Assembly (NCBI GenBank): GCA_964554335.1 | Contig: CAZKOF010000016.1 | Coordinates: forward strand, 1 to 31,461 | DNA length: 31,461 nucleotides | From: UBA3263 sp964554335 | GTDB taxonomy: Bacteria; Bacteroidota; Bacteroidia; Bacteroidales; Muribaculaceae | Direction of reading: 5' to 3' | In this document: in pieces, positions 9,149-16,948 of the stretch | How the letters are laid out: each line of letters opens with the position of its first letter | Numbering within the stretch: position 1 is the stretch's first letter | Made by a program: the position numbers and the translations under genes | The notes under the pieces: model-generated | Told to the model about the DNA's origin: nothing | What the model saw: the letters and a program-made list of their open reading frames with translations, nothing else | The model's database searches: none

Positions 9149-9694
9149 TTAATGGCTTAGGAGTTTCAGTCTTAGTTGTTTGAAGTCTGCGGCAACCGAA
9201 GCGTCGAGCAGTTCGTTGTCGATGCTGACGGTGAAGCCGCCGATTAGCCCCGGGTTGACCGCTTCGTTGAATTCGGCGGTTGCTCCGGCGGGGAGGTGGT
9301 TGATTACCAGGTGTTGTATGCGTTTGAGTTCCGCGGGTCGCAGGGCCATTGCCGAGGTGATGTCTATCTTATAGATATGCTTTTCGGTCCTGTAGAGAGC
9401 GACGTAGGCCAGGGCTATGTCGCGCAGAAACTCCATGCGGCGGTTGCGCTCAAGGAGTTTCGCGAGGTCGCCTAACAGGGTCGGAGTCCCCTTGCCGGCG
9501 GCGGCGTTGACGAGCGAGAGCTTATCGGCAGGCGCAACGTGGGGATTGGCCAGGGCTTTCTGCAGGCCGTCTTCGGCGGCAAAGGAATCGCTCAGGCGGA
9601 GCATGGCGCCATAGACCTCTTTTTCGCGGCCTTGTTCGGTGGCCGTGAGGTAGAGCGCTTTAGCGTAGCGGCGAGGAATTAGTCCCTGGTTCAT
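9149..9694 (-). CDS. atpH: F1Fo ATP synthase subunit delta
   Basis: 181 residues, typical of the delta subunit (OSCP), which links the peripheral stalk b subunits to the top of F1. The N-terminal helical domain begins with the family pattern (RRYAKALYLTA). The C-terminal part contains the conserved segment ending in GLIGGFTVSIDNELLDAS, followed by the usual terminal helix. Its start codon overlaps the atpF stop by one base (TGATG), which suggests translational coupling. Confidence 0.93.
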   Translation of the reverse strand: MNQGLIPRRYAKALYLTATEQGREKEVYGAMLRLSDSFAAEDGLQKALANPHVAPADKLSLVNAAAGKGTPTLLGDLAKLLERNRRMEFLRDIALAYVALYRTEKHIYKIDITSAMALRPAELKRIQHLVINHLPAGATAEFNEAVNPGLIGGFTVSIDNELLDASVAADFKQLRLKLLSH

Positions 9695-10191
9695 CAGTCG
9701 GCTTTTTCGATTTTGTCGAGGATATTATCCACGAGTTTGGTCTGGGTCTTGGCATCGGAGAGTTGTTGGCCGACAACCTGTTGGGCAATATCGAGGGCGG
9801 CGGCGCTCACTTGGTCGCGGAAACTTTGGGCGGCCTCTTTGCGGGCCTGTTCAATGGCAACCTTTGCGGCTTCCATCTCTTTTTTTGCTTCGCGGGCGGC
9901 TTCGCTGCGTGCTTCCTCGATTATCTGCGACTTCATGCGGTCGGCCTCGCGAAGGATATCGGCCTGACGCGAACGGGCTTCGGCCTCGAAGTGGGCGGCC
10001 TGCTCCTTGGCGTTGTCGAGCTGCTCCTTGGCCTCGCGGGCATACAACACACCCTGGTCGATGAGCTCGGCACGGTTGTCGACTCCTTTCATTATCGCGG
10101 GCCATGCGAATTTCCAAAGCAGGAAAAAGAGCACGGCAAAGGCCACGAACATCCAGAAAATCAGGCCGAAGTCAGGTGTGAATAGTTCCAT
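9694..10191 (-). CDS. atpF: F1Fo ATP synthase subunit b
   Basis: 165 residues. Subunit b is the peripheral stalk: one N-terminal TM helix (about residues 9-29) followed by a long charged, Ala/Glu/Lys-rich coiled coil (about 35-160). The conserved start of the cytoplasmic segment (WPAIMKGVDNRAELI) is typical of bacterial b subunits. There is a single b gene and no b' paralogue in the operon, so a homodimer is expected. It overlaps atpH by one base. Confidence 0.95.
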   Translation of the reverse strand: MELFTPDFGLIFWMFVAFAVLFFLLWKFAWPAIMKGVDNRAELIDQGVLYAREAKEQLDNAKEQAAHFEAEARSRQADILREADRMKSQIIEEARSEAAREAKKEMEAAKVAIEQARKEAAQSFRDQVSAAALDIAQQVVGQQLSDAKTQTKLVDNILDKIEKAD

Positions 10192-10223
10192 TGAGGTTTA
10201 CGGGATTGGATTTCAGGCTTATA

Positions 10224-10469
10224 TTATACGAAGAGGCAGAGCAGGCAGACGATAACTGCGAAGAGAGCTACACCTTCGATGAGGGCAGCGATTACAATCA
10301 TGTTGCTTCGGATGTCGTTGGCGGCTTCGGGCTGGCGGGCGATTGCTTCCATGGCGGAGGCGCCGATCTTGCCGATTCCGATGCCGGCGCCGATTGCGGC
10401 GATTGATGCGCCAATGCCGGCGCCAAGATACTTGATTGCGATGTCGAGGATGATGGCTAAGATAGTCAT
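10224..10469 (-). CDS. atpE: F1Fo ATP synthase subunit c
   Basis: 81 residues forming two TM helices joined by the conserved polar loop ARQPEA (44-49). The ion-binding carboxylate is Glu65. The residue one turn before the loop, which is Gln in known Na+-binding rings, is Ile32 here, and the residue after the glutamate is Gly66 rather than Ser. This points to H+ rather than Na+ specificity, by family knowledge. The N-terminal helix is glycine-rich (GAGIGASIAAIGAGIGIG). A 76-nt gap with a repeat separates it from atpB. Confidence 0.96.
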   Translation of the reverse strand: MTILAIILDIAIKYLGAGIGASIAAIGAGIGIGKIGASAMEAIARQPEAANDIRSNMIVIAALIEGVALFAVIVCLLCLFV

Positions 10470-10524
10470 AGCGTTTTGATGATTAGTTTGTTATGTTATG
10501 TTTATTGATTTCAATCCAAAAAGG

Positions 10525-10561
10525 TTAACTTTTAACTTTTCATTTTTAACTTTTAACTTTT
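10525..10561. repeat. AT-rich direct repeat in the atpB-atpE gap
   Basis: The 16-mer TTAACTTTTAACTTTT occurs twice, perfectly, at 10525-10540 and 10546-10561, separated by CATTT. The right copy runs over the atpB stop codon, so the last codons of atpB (VKVKS and stop) are made of repeat sequence. The reverse complement of 10537-10561 is found again, identical over 25 nt, at 26377-26401. On the minus strand the inner part can also fold into a weak AT-rich hairpin followed by five T residues (about 10515-10540). Confidence 0.85.
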
Positions 10562-11625
10562 ACTTCCTCCTCACTGTGTCCTCTCTCCTGGGCGGCGGCG
10601 ATGAAAGTGGTGCTCAGCATCGTGAACACGAATGCCTGGATGAAGCTCACCAGCACGTCGAGCAGCAGCATGAAGATGCAGAAGAGCATGCTGACAACGG
10701 TTCCCAGTCCGGCAGCTGCGGCGCCGAAGTCGGCCATGATGAAGATGATTAGAGTGAGTACGATGACAATCATATGGCCGCCCATCATGTTGGCGAAGAG
10801 ACGCACGGTCAGCGATGCCGGTTTTGTGAGCACTCCGAAGAGCTCGATGACCTGCATGATGGGAATAGGACATTTGAGCCATAACGGCACGTCGGGCCAA
10901 AAGATTTCTTTCCAATAATGTTTGCGGGCAAACAGGTTGGTGCAGAAAAAGGTGATGAGCGATAGCACGAGGGTCACGGCGATGTTGCCCGTGAGGTTCG
11001 CGCCGCCGGGGAATATCACTATAAGACCGAGCAGGTTCATCATGAATATGAACATGAAGACGGTCAGCAGGTAGGGAGCGAACCGTCGGGAGTCCCGGCC
11101 GAGGGTAGGTTTGATGACTCCGTCGTAGACGAATTCAATGAGTTCTTCGATTGCGCCGACAAATCCGCGTGGGGCTTTAAAACCGTGCTTCTTGTGCCAA
11201 CGGGCAACGGGCAGACATATCGCCAGCACAACCAGCACGCTGATCCATAAGGCGCAGACGTTTTTGGTTATCGACATGTCGAATGTCGGAGCGAGTTCCT
11301 TTCCGTCGGGGAGAATTTGAGTGACCTTCCCTTTATGTGGACCCTCGGCGGGTACCTGCCAGGTGTAGTTGCCGTCGGTGTAGACCTTATGGTCGTTAAT
11401 GTGGCTTGAACTGAAGCAGTGGAACGTTCCGTCTTCGGCCCATACCATAACGGGCAGGGGAATGCGGTGGTGATGGTCGAAAGGTACCTCCCATCCGTAG
11501 CCGTCGCCGAGATGCTCGAAGATTATCTCCTTGGGATTGAAATCCGCTTCGGCGCGCGCCTGAGGAGCCATGACCGGAGCCAGGACTGCAACAAGAATGA
11601 TTATGAGTGCCTTGAGGTGCTTCAT
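10546..11625 (-). CDS. atpB: F1Fo ATP synthase subunit a with signal peptide and N-terminal periplasmic extension
   Basis: 359 residues, about 90-100 longer than typical a subunits. Residues 1-25 look like a cleavable signal peptide (hydrophobic core, then PQARA before the mature start). Residues about 26-120 form an extra soluble, His-rich segment (DHHHR at 50-54, further His and Cys at 69-79) that should lie in the periplasm. The a-subunit fold follows from about 122, with the essential arginine Arg275 in LTVRLFANMMGGH. The extension is a trait I associate with Bacteroidota. The final codons lie in an AT-rich repeat. No atpI-like gene precedes it; the gap to atpC is 13 nt. Confidence 0.95.
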   Translation of the reverse strand: MKHLKALIIILVAVLAPVMAPQARAEADFNPKEIIFEHLGDGYGWEVPFDHHHRIPLPVMVWAEDGTFHCFSSSHINDHKVYTDGNYTWQVPAEGPHKGKVTQILPDGKELAPTFDMSITKNVCALWISVLVVLAICLPVARWHKKHGFKAPRGFVGAIEELIEFVYDGVIKPTLGRDSRRFAPYLLTVFMFIFMMNLLGLIVIFPGGANLTGNIAVTLVLSLITFFCTNLFARKHYWKEIFWPDVPLWLKCPIPIMQVIELFGVLTKPASLTVRLFANMMGGHMIVIVLTLIIFIMADFGAAAAGLGTVVSMLFCIFMLLLDVLVSFIQAFVFTMLSTTFIAAAQERGHSEEEVKVKS

Positions 11626-11638
11626 CGTGCGCGTCGGG

Positions 11639-11872
11639 TTAATAGATACATACTGAAACTACGTCGTTGAGAACATCGACCAGACCACCCCGGGTCGTCA
11701 CGGTGTGCTTGCCGTCGGCCGCCGTATATGAAATCTCGCCTTTCGTGAGGGTCGAAATCAGGGCGGCGTGGCGCGGCAGAACCTCGAACGAGCCCATGGC
11801 ACCGGGGAGGGTGACGTTCTGCACTTCTCCCTCAAAGACTATGTCGGCCGGTGAAATTATACGTAGTGTCAT
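11639..11872 (-). CDS. atpC: F1Fo ATP synthase subunit epsilon, short form
   Basis: 77 residues only. The N-terminal beta-sandwich domain is complete (family pattern from ISPADIVFEGEV through LPRHAALISTL to GGLVDVLNDVVSV). The two-helix C-terminal domain of the usual ~135-residue subunit is absent. The stop is natural: the gene is tightly packed, 13 nt before atpB and 1 nt after atpD, so no missing piece or frameshift is evident. This form can bind gamma and the c ring but should lack the helical arm that inhibits ATP hydrolysis in other bacteria. Confidence 0.93.
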   Translation of the reverse strand: MTLRIISPADIVFEGEVQNVTLPGAMGSFEVLPRHAALISTLTKGEISYTAADGKHTVTTRGGLVDVLNDVVSVCIY

Positions 11873-11873
11873 A

Positions 11874-13376
11874 TTATTTTACGTCTGCAAGAAGTTCCTT
11901 TCCTTTGGCAATGGCTTCGTCGATTGTTCCGACGTTGAGGAATGCCTGTTCGGGATATTCGTCCATTTCGCCTGAGAGAATCATCTTGAAGCCGCGGATG
12001 GTTTCGTTGAGGGGAACCATGACGCCGGGCAGGCCGGTGAACTGCTCCGCAACGTTGAAAGGCTGCGAAAGGAAGCGTTGGGCGCGGCGTGCGCGGGCAA
12101 CCACGAGCTTGTCTTCGTCGCTGAGTTCGTCGACGCCGAGAATGGCGATGATATCTTGCAGCTCATTGTATTTCTGAAGGAGTTGCTTGACCGATTGGGC
12201 AACGTTGTAGTGTTCCTCGCCGATGATGTTGGGGTCGAGAATTCGAGAGGTTGACTCCAGAGGGTCGACGGCGGGATAGATGCCGAGCTCGGCAATCTTA
12301 CGCGAGAGCACGGTGGTTGCGTCGAGGAATGAGAATGTCGTTGCCGGAGCGGGGTCCGTGAGGTCATCGGCGGGCACATAGATTGCCTGCACCGAGGTGA
12401 TGGAGCCGTTCTTGGTCGAGGTGATGCGCTCCTGCAGGGTGCCCATTTCCGAGGCGAGGGTAGGCTGGTAGCCTACGGCCGAGGGCATGCGACCGAGAAG
12501 TGCAGACACCTCGGATCCTGCCTGAGTGAAGCGGAAAATGTTGTCGATGAAGAGCAGGATGTCCTTGCCGCCGCCGTCCTGGTCGCGGAACTGTTCGGCG
12601 ACGGTCAGGCCGGTGAGGGCAACGCGCAGACGTGCGCCCGGGGGCTCGTTCATCTGGCCGAACACGAGGGCCGCCTGTGATTCCTCGACTTGCGCCATGT
12701 CGACGTCTGCGAGGTTCCATTGGCCTTTTTCCATGCCTTCGGCGAATTTGTCGCCATATTTGATAACTCCCGATTCAATCATTTCGCGCAGAAGGTCATT
12801 GCCCTCGCGGGTACGTTCGCCGACGCCGGTGAACACCGAGAAGCCGTTGTGGCCCTTCGCAATGTTGTTGATGAGCTCCATGATGAGCACGGTCTTGCCC
12901 ACACCGGCGCCGCCGAAGAGGCCGATTTTGCCGCCTTTCGAGTAGGGTTCGAGCAGGTCGATGACCTTTATACCGGTCTGGAGGATTTCGGTCGAGATTG
13001 TGAGGTCTTCAAAATTCGGTGCGGGCTGGTGGATTGCGCGCAGGTCGGTTCGGTTGAGCTCGGGGAGGTTGTCGATGGTTTGGCCGATGACGTTCATCAG
13101 ACGGCCTTTTACCTGCTGGCCTGTGGGCACCGAGATGGGTTGGCCGAGGTTTTCGACCTTGATTCCGCGTTGCAGGCCGTCGGTGCTCTCCATCGCAACG
13201 CAGCGCACGGTGTCTTCTCCGATGTGCTGCTCGACTTCGAGAATCAGCTCCGAACCGTCGGCACGGGTGATTTTCAGGGCGCTGTAAATCGGGGGGAGCT
13301 GCGAGGCGTCGCCGTCGAAGATAATGTCGACAACCGGGCCGATAACCTGTGCTACTTTTCCGTATGTTTCGCTCAT
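11874..13376 (-). CDS. atpD: F1Fo ATP synthase subunit beta
   Basis: 500 residues. This is the catalytic F1 subunit. The P-loop GGAGVGKT is at 155-162 and the catalytic glutamate at 187 in GERTREGND (186-194). A DELSEED-like segment (DELSDED) lies near residue 420. Length and ends are normal. It is the first gene of the embedded ATP synthase block and begins 25 nt after the nuoH stop, with no promoter box or terminator in that gap. Confidence 0.97.
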   Translation of the reverse strand: MSETYGKVAQVIGPVVDIIFDGDASQLPPIYSALKITRADGSELILEVEQHIGEDTVRCVAMESTDGLQRGIKVENLGQPISVPTGQQVKGRLMNVIGQTIDNLPELNRTDLRAIHQPAPNFEDLTISTEILQTGIKVIDLLEPYSKGGKIGLFGGAGVGKTVLIMELINNIAKGHNGFSVFTGVGERTREGNDLLREMIESGVIKYGDKFAEGMEKGQWNLADVDMAQVEESQAALVFGQMNEPPGARLRVALTGLTVAEQFRDQDGGGKDILLFIDNIFRFTQAGSEVSALLGRMPSAVGYQPTLASEMGTLQERITSTKNGSITSVQAIYVPADDLTDPAPATTFSFLDATTVLSRKIAELGIYPAVDPLESTSRILDPNIIGEEHYNVAQSVKQLLQKYNELQDIIAILGVDELSDEDKLVVARARRAQRFLSQPFNVAEQFTGLPGVMVPLNETIRGFKMILSGEMDEYPEQAFLNVGTIDEAIAKGKELLADVK

Positions 13377-13401
13377 TGGTGAGTTATTTTTTTGCTATTT
13401 A

Positions 13402-14484
13402 TTAGAAGTGAAGTCCTGTAAGGATTACGATGACCATCAGCACGAGGTTAATCAGGCAGAGGGGCATCAGATACTTCCACTCGAACGAGAGGAGTTGGTC
13501 TATTCGCAGGCGTGGGAAAGTCCACTTGAACCATATCATGATGAACGTCACGAGCACGGCTTTTGCGAGGAACCAGATGAATGAGGGGATATAGTCCATC
13601 ACCATGTTGAAGCCGTCCCAGCCGGGAATGTGCAGGGGCATCCAACCTCCGAGGAAGAGCAGTGCGGCTACGCCGCCGATGATGAAGAGGTTGAGATATT
13701 CAGCGAGGTAGAAGAATCCGAAGTGAATGCCGGAGTATTCGGTGTGGTAGCCGGCGGTGAGTTCGGATTCGGCTTCAGGAAGGTCGAACGGGCCGCGGTT
13801 GGTTTCGGCGGTGCCTGCAACGATGTAGACCAGGAAGGCGATGATTGCGGGGATGTGACCTTTGAAGATGAACCAACCATTCTCTTGTGCGGCAACGATT
13901 TCGCTGACGCTCATTGTTCCGGCGAGGCAGACAATGGTGATGACGCAGAGCGAGATTGAAATCTCGTAGCTGACCATCTGGGCTCCGGAGCGGAGGGCGC
14001 CGATGAGGGTGAACTTGTTGTTCGACGACCAACCGGCCAACAGAATGCCGAGCACGCCGATTGAGCTGGTAGCCAACAGGAAAAATATGCCGATGTTGAA
14101 GTCGATTACCTGCAGGCCGTTACCCCAGGGGAGCACGGCGAATGCGAGCATCGAGGCGGTAATCACCAGGAATGGCGCGAGGCCGAAAAGGAATTTGTCG
14201 ACATGGTTGAGCTGAATGAGTTCCTTGATGAGCATCTTGAACATGTCGGCAAACACCTGGCAGAGTCCGAGGGGCCCGACGCGGTTCGGGCCGAGACGGC
14301 ATTGGAATGCCGCGCAGACCTTACGCTCGAAATAGATGTAGAACAGGGCCAGCAGGGCGTAGAGAACCAAGAGTCCCAGACCGATGAGAACGCACTCGAT
14401 GGTAATGGTGAGCCAGGGAGCGAGTCCGCAGGTTACGCTCAGGAAGTTGTCGATCCAGCCGGTTATAAACGATAAATCTTGCAT
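13402..14484 (-). CDS. nuoH: NADH-quinone oxidoreductase subunit H
   Basis: 360 residues with about eight TM helices. NuoH forms most of the quinone-binding chamber and the entry of the proton path. Conserved loops are clear: the ERK...RLGPNRVGP region at 53-71, GWSSNNKF at 151-158, and the acidic loop from AETNRGPFDLPEAESEL to the TEYSG motif at 226-252. It lies 46 nt after nuoCD. In the usual order nuoI would follow; here atpD follows after 25 nt. Confidence 0.96.
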   Translation of the reverse strand: MQDLSFITGWIDNFLSVTCGLAPWLTITIECVLIGLGLLVLYALLALFYIYFERKVCAAFQCRLGPNRVGPLGLCQVFADMFKMLIKELIQLNHVDKFLFGLAPFLVITASMLAFAVLPWGNGLQVIDFNIGIFFLLATSSIGVLGILLAGWSSNNKFTLIGALRSGAQMVSYEISISLCVITIVCLAGTMSVSEIVAAQENGWFIFKGHIPAIIAFLVYIVAGTAETNRGPFDLPEAESELTAGYHTEYSGIHFGFFYLAEYLNLFIIGGVAALLFLGGWMPLHIPGWDGFNMVMDYIPSFIWFLAKAVLVTFIMIWFKWTFPRLRIDQLLSFEWKYLMPLCLINLVLMVIVILTGLHF

Positions 14485-14530
14485 AATCGTGAATGGAATT
14501 CGTGTGGATGATGAATGGAGTCAGAGAGGC

Positions 14531-16153
14531 TTATCGGTCAATGTCGGGGACGATGTAGTCCAAAGTGCCGCCGATGGTTATGAGGTCGGCGATTTTCTGT
14601 CCGCGGGTAAGATGGTCGACGGCGCCTGCAAGGGGGAAGCATGGCGAGTTGAACTTCATGCGGAAAGGCGAGGTCGTGCCGGTGCTTTCGATGTAGACGC
14701 CGAATGCGCCCTTGCCGGTTTCGACCTGCTGGAACCAGTGCCCTTCGGGGAGTTTGATGATTTTGGGCACTTTGGCGCAAATGTCACCGTCGGGAATGTT
14801 GTCGATGAGCTGGGCAATGATTTTGCAGCTTTCTTCCATTTCGGTGATGCGCGTTTTGAAGCGGGCCATGGAGTCGCCCTCGGTGCGCACGGCGGTCTTG
14901 AAGTCGAGTTCCGAGTAGATGCCGTAGGGGTGGGCTTTGCGCACGTCGTAGTCCCAGCCGCAGGAGCGTGCCGTCGGACCGGTGCAGTTGAAGCTCTTGG
15001 CATCTTCGGGGGTGATGACGCCTACTCCGTTCATGCGGTTGTTGGCGATGATGTTGCCGGTGAAGACTTTGTTGTATTCCTTGATTGCATTCGGCATGAT
15101 TTCGAGCAGGGCCTTTACGTCTTTGACGAAGTCCTTGTCGGGTTCCTGACGAACGCCGCCGATGACGTTGTAGTTGAAAGTCATGCGGGCACCGGTCGTT
15201 TTTTCGAGAATATTGAGAATGGTTTCGCGTTCGCGCATGGGGTAGAAGAGCATGGTTGTTGCTCCGAGGTCCATGCAGAACGTGCCCATTGCGAGCAGGT
15301 GTGAGTTGATGCGCATGAGCTCGTCCATTATGACGCGGATAACTTGTGCGCGACGCGGAACTTCGAGGCCCATGGCTTTTTCGATACACATGCAGATGCA
15401 GTGGCTATTAATCAGCGCGCCGAGGTAGTCGAGGCGGTCAACGAAGTGAATTGTCTGGGGGTAGCCGAGCCCTTCGCAGAGTTTTTCAATGCCGCGGTGG
15501 ATGTAGCCGAGGTAGAGGTCGATCTTGGTAATGGTTTCGCCTTCGACGGCGGTGCGCAGGCGAAGAACGCCGTGAGTCGCGGGGTGCTGCGGGCCGATGT
15601 TGACAACGAACTCTTCGGGGCGGAAAATCACGTGTTGTTTTTCAATGATTTTGCCCTCGGCGTCTTCTTCGTAGCTGACGGTGGTGTCAACAATTTCTTC
15701 GTGGTCGAGACGCACGGGGTTGACTTCGGGGTTGGTGTCGTAGTCCTTGCGGAAGGGGTAGCCCACCCAGTCGTTGCGCAGGAAGAGGCGGCGCATGTCA
15801 GGGTTGCCGATGAACTTGATGCCGTAGAAGTCAAAGACTTCACGCTCGTAGATTCCGGCAACGGCATAGAGGTCTGTGATGCTATGGAGGAAAGGGCTCT
15901 CGCGGTCGGCGGTGGTGACTGTGACGCGGATCATTTCGAGCGTCTGCGTATTGGTCAGGTAGTAAACCACGCCGAGAAGTTCTCCCCAGTCCATGCCGAT
16001 AAGTGCCGTCAGGTTGTCAAAACCGAGGTCGTGGCGCAGCATCGTGACCAGGGCGTGCCATTTGGCGTCGGGAACGGTGAGTTCGAGCGTTTCGCCCTCG
16101 GCGAATGTCACTTCGGGAAACTGCTTGCTCACGATCTCCTGGATGTTTGCCAT
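14531..16153 (-). CDS. nuoCD: NADH-quinone oxidoreductase fused subunit C/D
   Basis: 540 residues from the ATG at 16153. An in-frame ATG exists 24 nt upstream at 16177 but lies inside a hairpin repeat and adds only MRNLNKTI, so I prefer 16153 (MANIQEIV). Residues about 1-175 are the NuoC (30 kDa) domain; from about 180 the NuoD (49 kDa) domain begins with NIGPQHPATHG (185-195), which lines the quinone site. C/D fusion is known in several bacteria. The NuoD C terminus (GGTLDYIVPDIDR) is complete. A 174-nt repeat-filled gap separates it from nuoB. Confidence 0.95.
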   Translation of the reverse strand: MANIQEIVSKQFPEVTFAEGETLELTVPDAKWHALVTMLRHDLGFDNLTALIGMDWGELLGVVYYLTNTQTLEMIRVTVTTADRESPFLHSITDLYAVAGIYEREVFDFYGIKFIGNPDMRRLFLRNDWVGYPFRKDYDTNPEVNPVRLDHEEIVDTTVSYEEDAEGKIIEKQHVIFRPEEFVVNIGPQHPATHGVLRLRTAVEGETITKIDLYLGYIHRGIEKLCEGLGYPQTIHFVDRLDYLGALINSHCICMCIEKAMGLEVPRRAQVIRVIMDELMRINSHLLAMGTFCMDLGATTMLFYPMRERETILNILEKTTGARMTFNYNVIGGVRQEPDKDFVKDVKALLEIMPNAIKEYNKVFTGNIIANNRMNGVGVITPEDAKSFNCTGPTARSCGWDYDVRKAHPYGIYSELDFKTAVRTEGDSMARFKTRITEMEESCKIIAQLIDNIPDGDICAKVPKIIKLPEGHWFQQVETGKGAFGVYIESTGTTSPFRMKFNSPCFPLAGAVDHLTRGQKIADLITIGGTLDYIVPDIDR

Positions 16154-16162
16154 AATTGTTTT

Positions 16163-16315
16163 ATTCAAGTTTCTCAAGCTCCGCTTGCGAAACTTGAGGG
16201 TTATGGTTAATGGTTAGAGGTTAAGGGTTAATTGCTGCTGCGAGGTTTCGGGCTTTCAGGGTTTCGGGTTCTCAGGTAAAATTAACCCATAACCTTTAAC
16301 CTTCAACTTTTGCAA
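16163..16315. repeat. Mosaic of hairpins and repeats in the nuoB-nuoCD gap
   Basis: Three nested elements are visible. A hairpin at 16166-16196 has 8-bp and 5-bp perfect stem parts (CAAGTTTC with GAAACTTG; CAAGC with GCTTG) around a 3-nt loop. A long imperfect inverted repeat has 28-nt arms at 16206-16233 and 16280-16307, matching at 24 of 28 positions and built from GGTTAA-like units. Between the arms a 16-nt tandem repeat (GTTTCGGGCTTTCAGG, 16245-16260, and 16261-16276 with two changes) is present. No T tract follows the hairpins in the direction of nuo transcription, so a classical terminator is not supported. Confidence 0.85.
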
Positions 16316-16327
16316 AACTAAAGTTTA

Positions 16328-16948
16328 TTAGTCGGTTATCTCCTCGATGGGGTGGCTTTTGAGGAATTCCTTGCGGTTTTCCTTTCGGTTAGCTCCGCCG
16401 AAGAATTTCGACACCATGATTTTGCGCTGCAGCTGCATGATTGCATATATCATCGCCTCGGGGCGCGGGGGGCATCCGGGGCAGTAAACGTCGACCGGAA
16501 TGATTTCGCCGACGCCCTTGACCACGTGGTATGAGTTCTTGAACGGCCCGCCCGAAATTGCGCAACCGCCGCAGGCAATCACGTATTTGGGTTCTGCGAG
16601 CTGGTCGTAGAGGCGGCGTACGATGGGAGCCATGCGGTGGACTATCGTTCCGGCAACCATCATGAAGTCGGCCTGGCGTGGCGACGAGCGGGCAACCTCC
16701 CAGCCGAAGCGGGCAAAGTCATAGCGTGCAGCGCCGAGCGCTATGAATTCTATGCCGCAGCACGAGGTCGCGAACGTCAGGGGCCATAGCGAGTTTGCGC
16801 GGCTCCAGTTCATCAGGTTGTCGAACGTGCCTACGATGACGTTGGTTCCGTTTGCGTTGAGTTCCTTGACGAGCGACTCGATATACTCGTTGTCTTTCCA
16901 TGCCTCGTATGGCATGGCCTTTGTCGTCACTTTCTTGGTTATTTCCAT
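16328..16948 (-). CDS. nuoB: NADH-quinone oxidoreductase subunit B
   Basis: 206 residues from the ATG at 16948. The open frame extends a further 43 codons upstream inside nuoA, but that part is Arg-rich and unlike NuoB, so it is rejected. NuoB holds cluster N2, the electron donor to quinone. The ligands are seen as Cys63 and Cys64 (ATSCCGIE), Cys129 (GGCAISGG) and Cys159 (PGCPPRPEA). The start overlaps the end of nuoA by 10 nt, which suggests coupled translation. Confidence 0.95.
   Translation of the reverse strand: MEITKKVTTKAMPYEAWKDNEYIESLVKELNANGTNVIVGTFDNLMNWSRANSLWPLTFATSCCGIEFIALGAARYDFARFGWEVARSSPRQADFMMVAGTIVHRMAPIVRRLYDQLAEPKYVIACGGCAISGGPFKNSYHVVKGVGEIIPVDVYCPGCPPRPEAMIYAIMQLQRKIMVSKFFGGANRKENRKEFLKSHPIEEITD

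Noticed and set aside
16154..16177. Upstream ATG for nuoCD adding eight residues
   Set aside because: The ATG is inside the hairpin repeat, and the next ATG at 16153 gives a normal NuoC start.
16166..16196. Internal terminator between nuoB and nuoCD
   Set aside because: The hairpin is strong but no T run follows it on the minus strand, and the operon continues with nuoCD, which is needed for the same complex.
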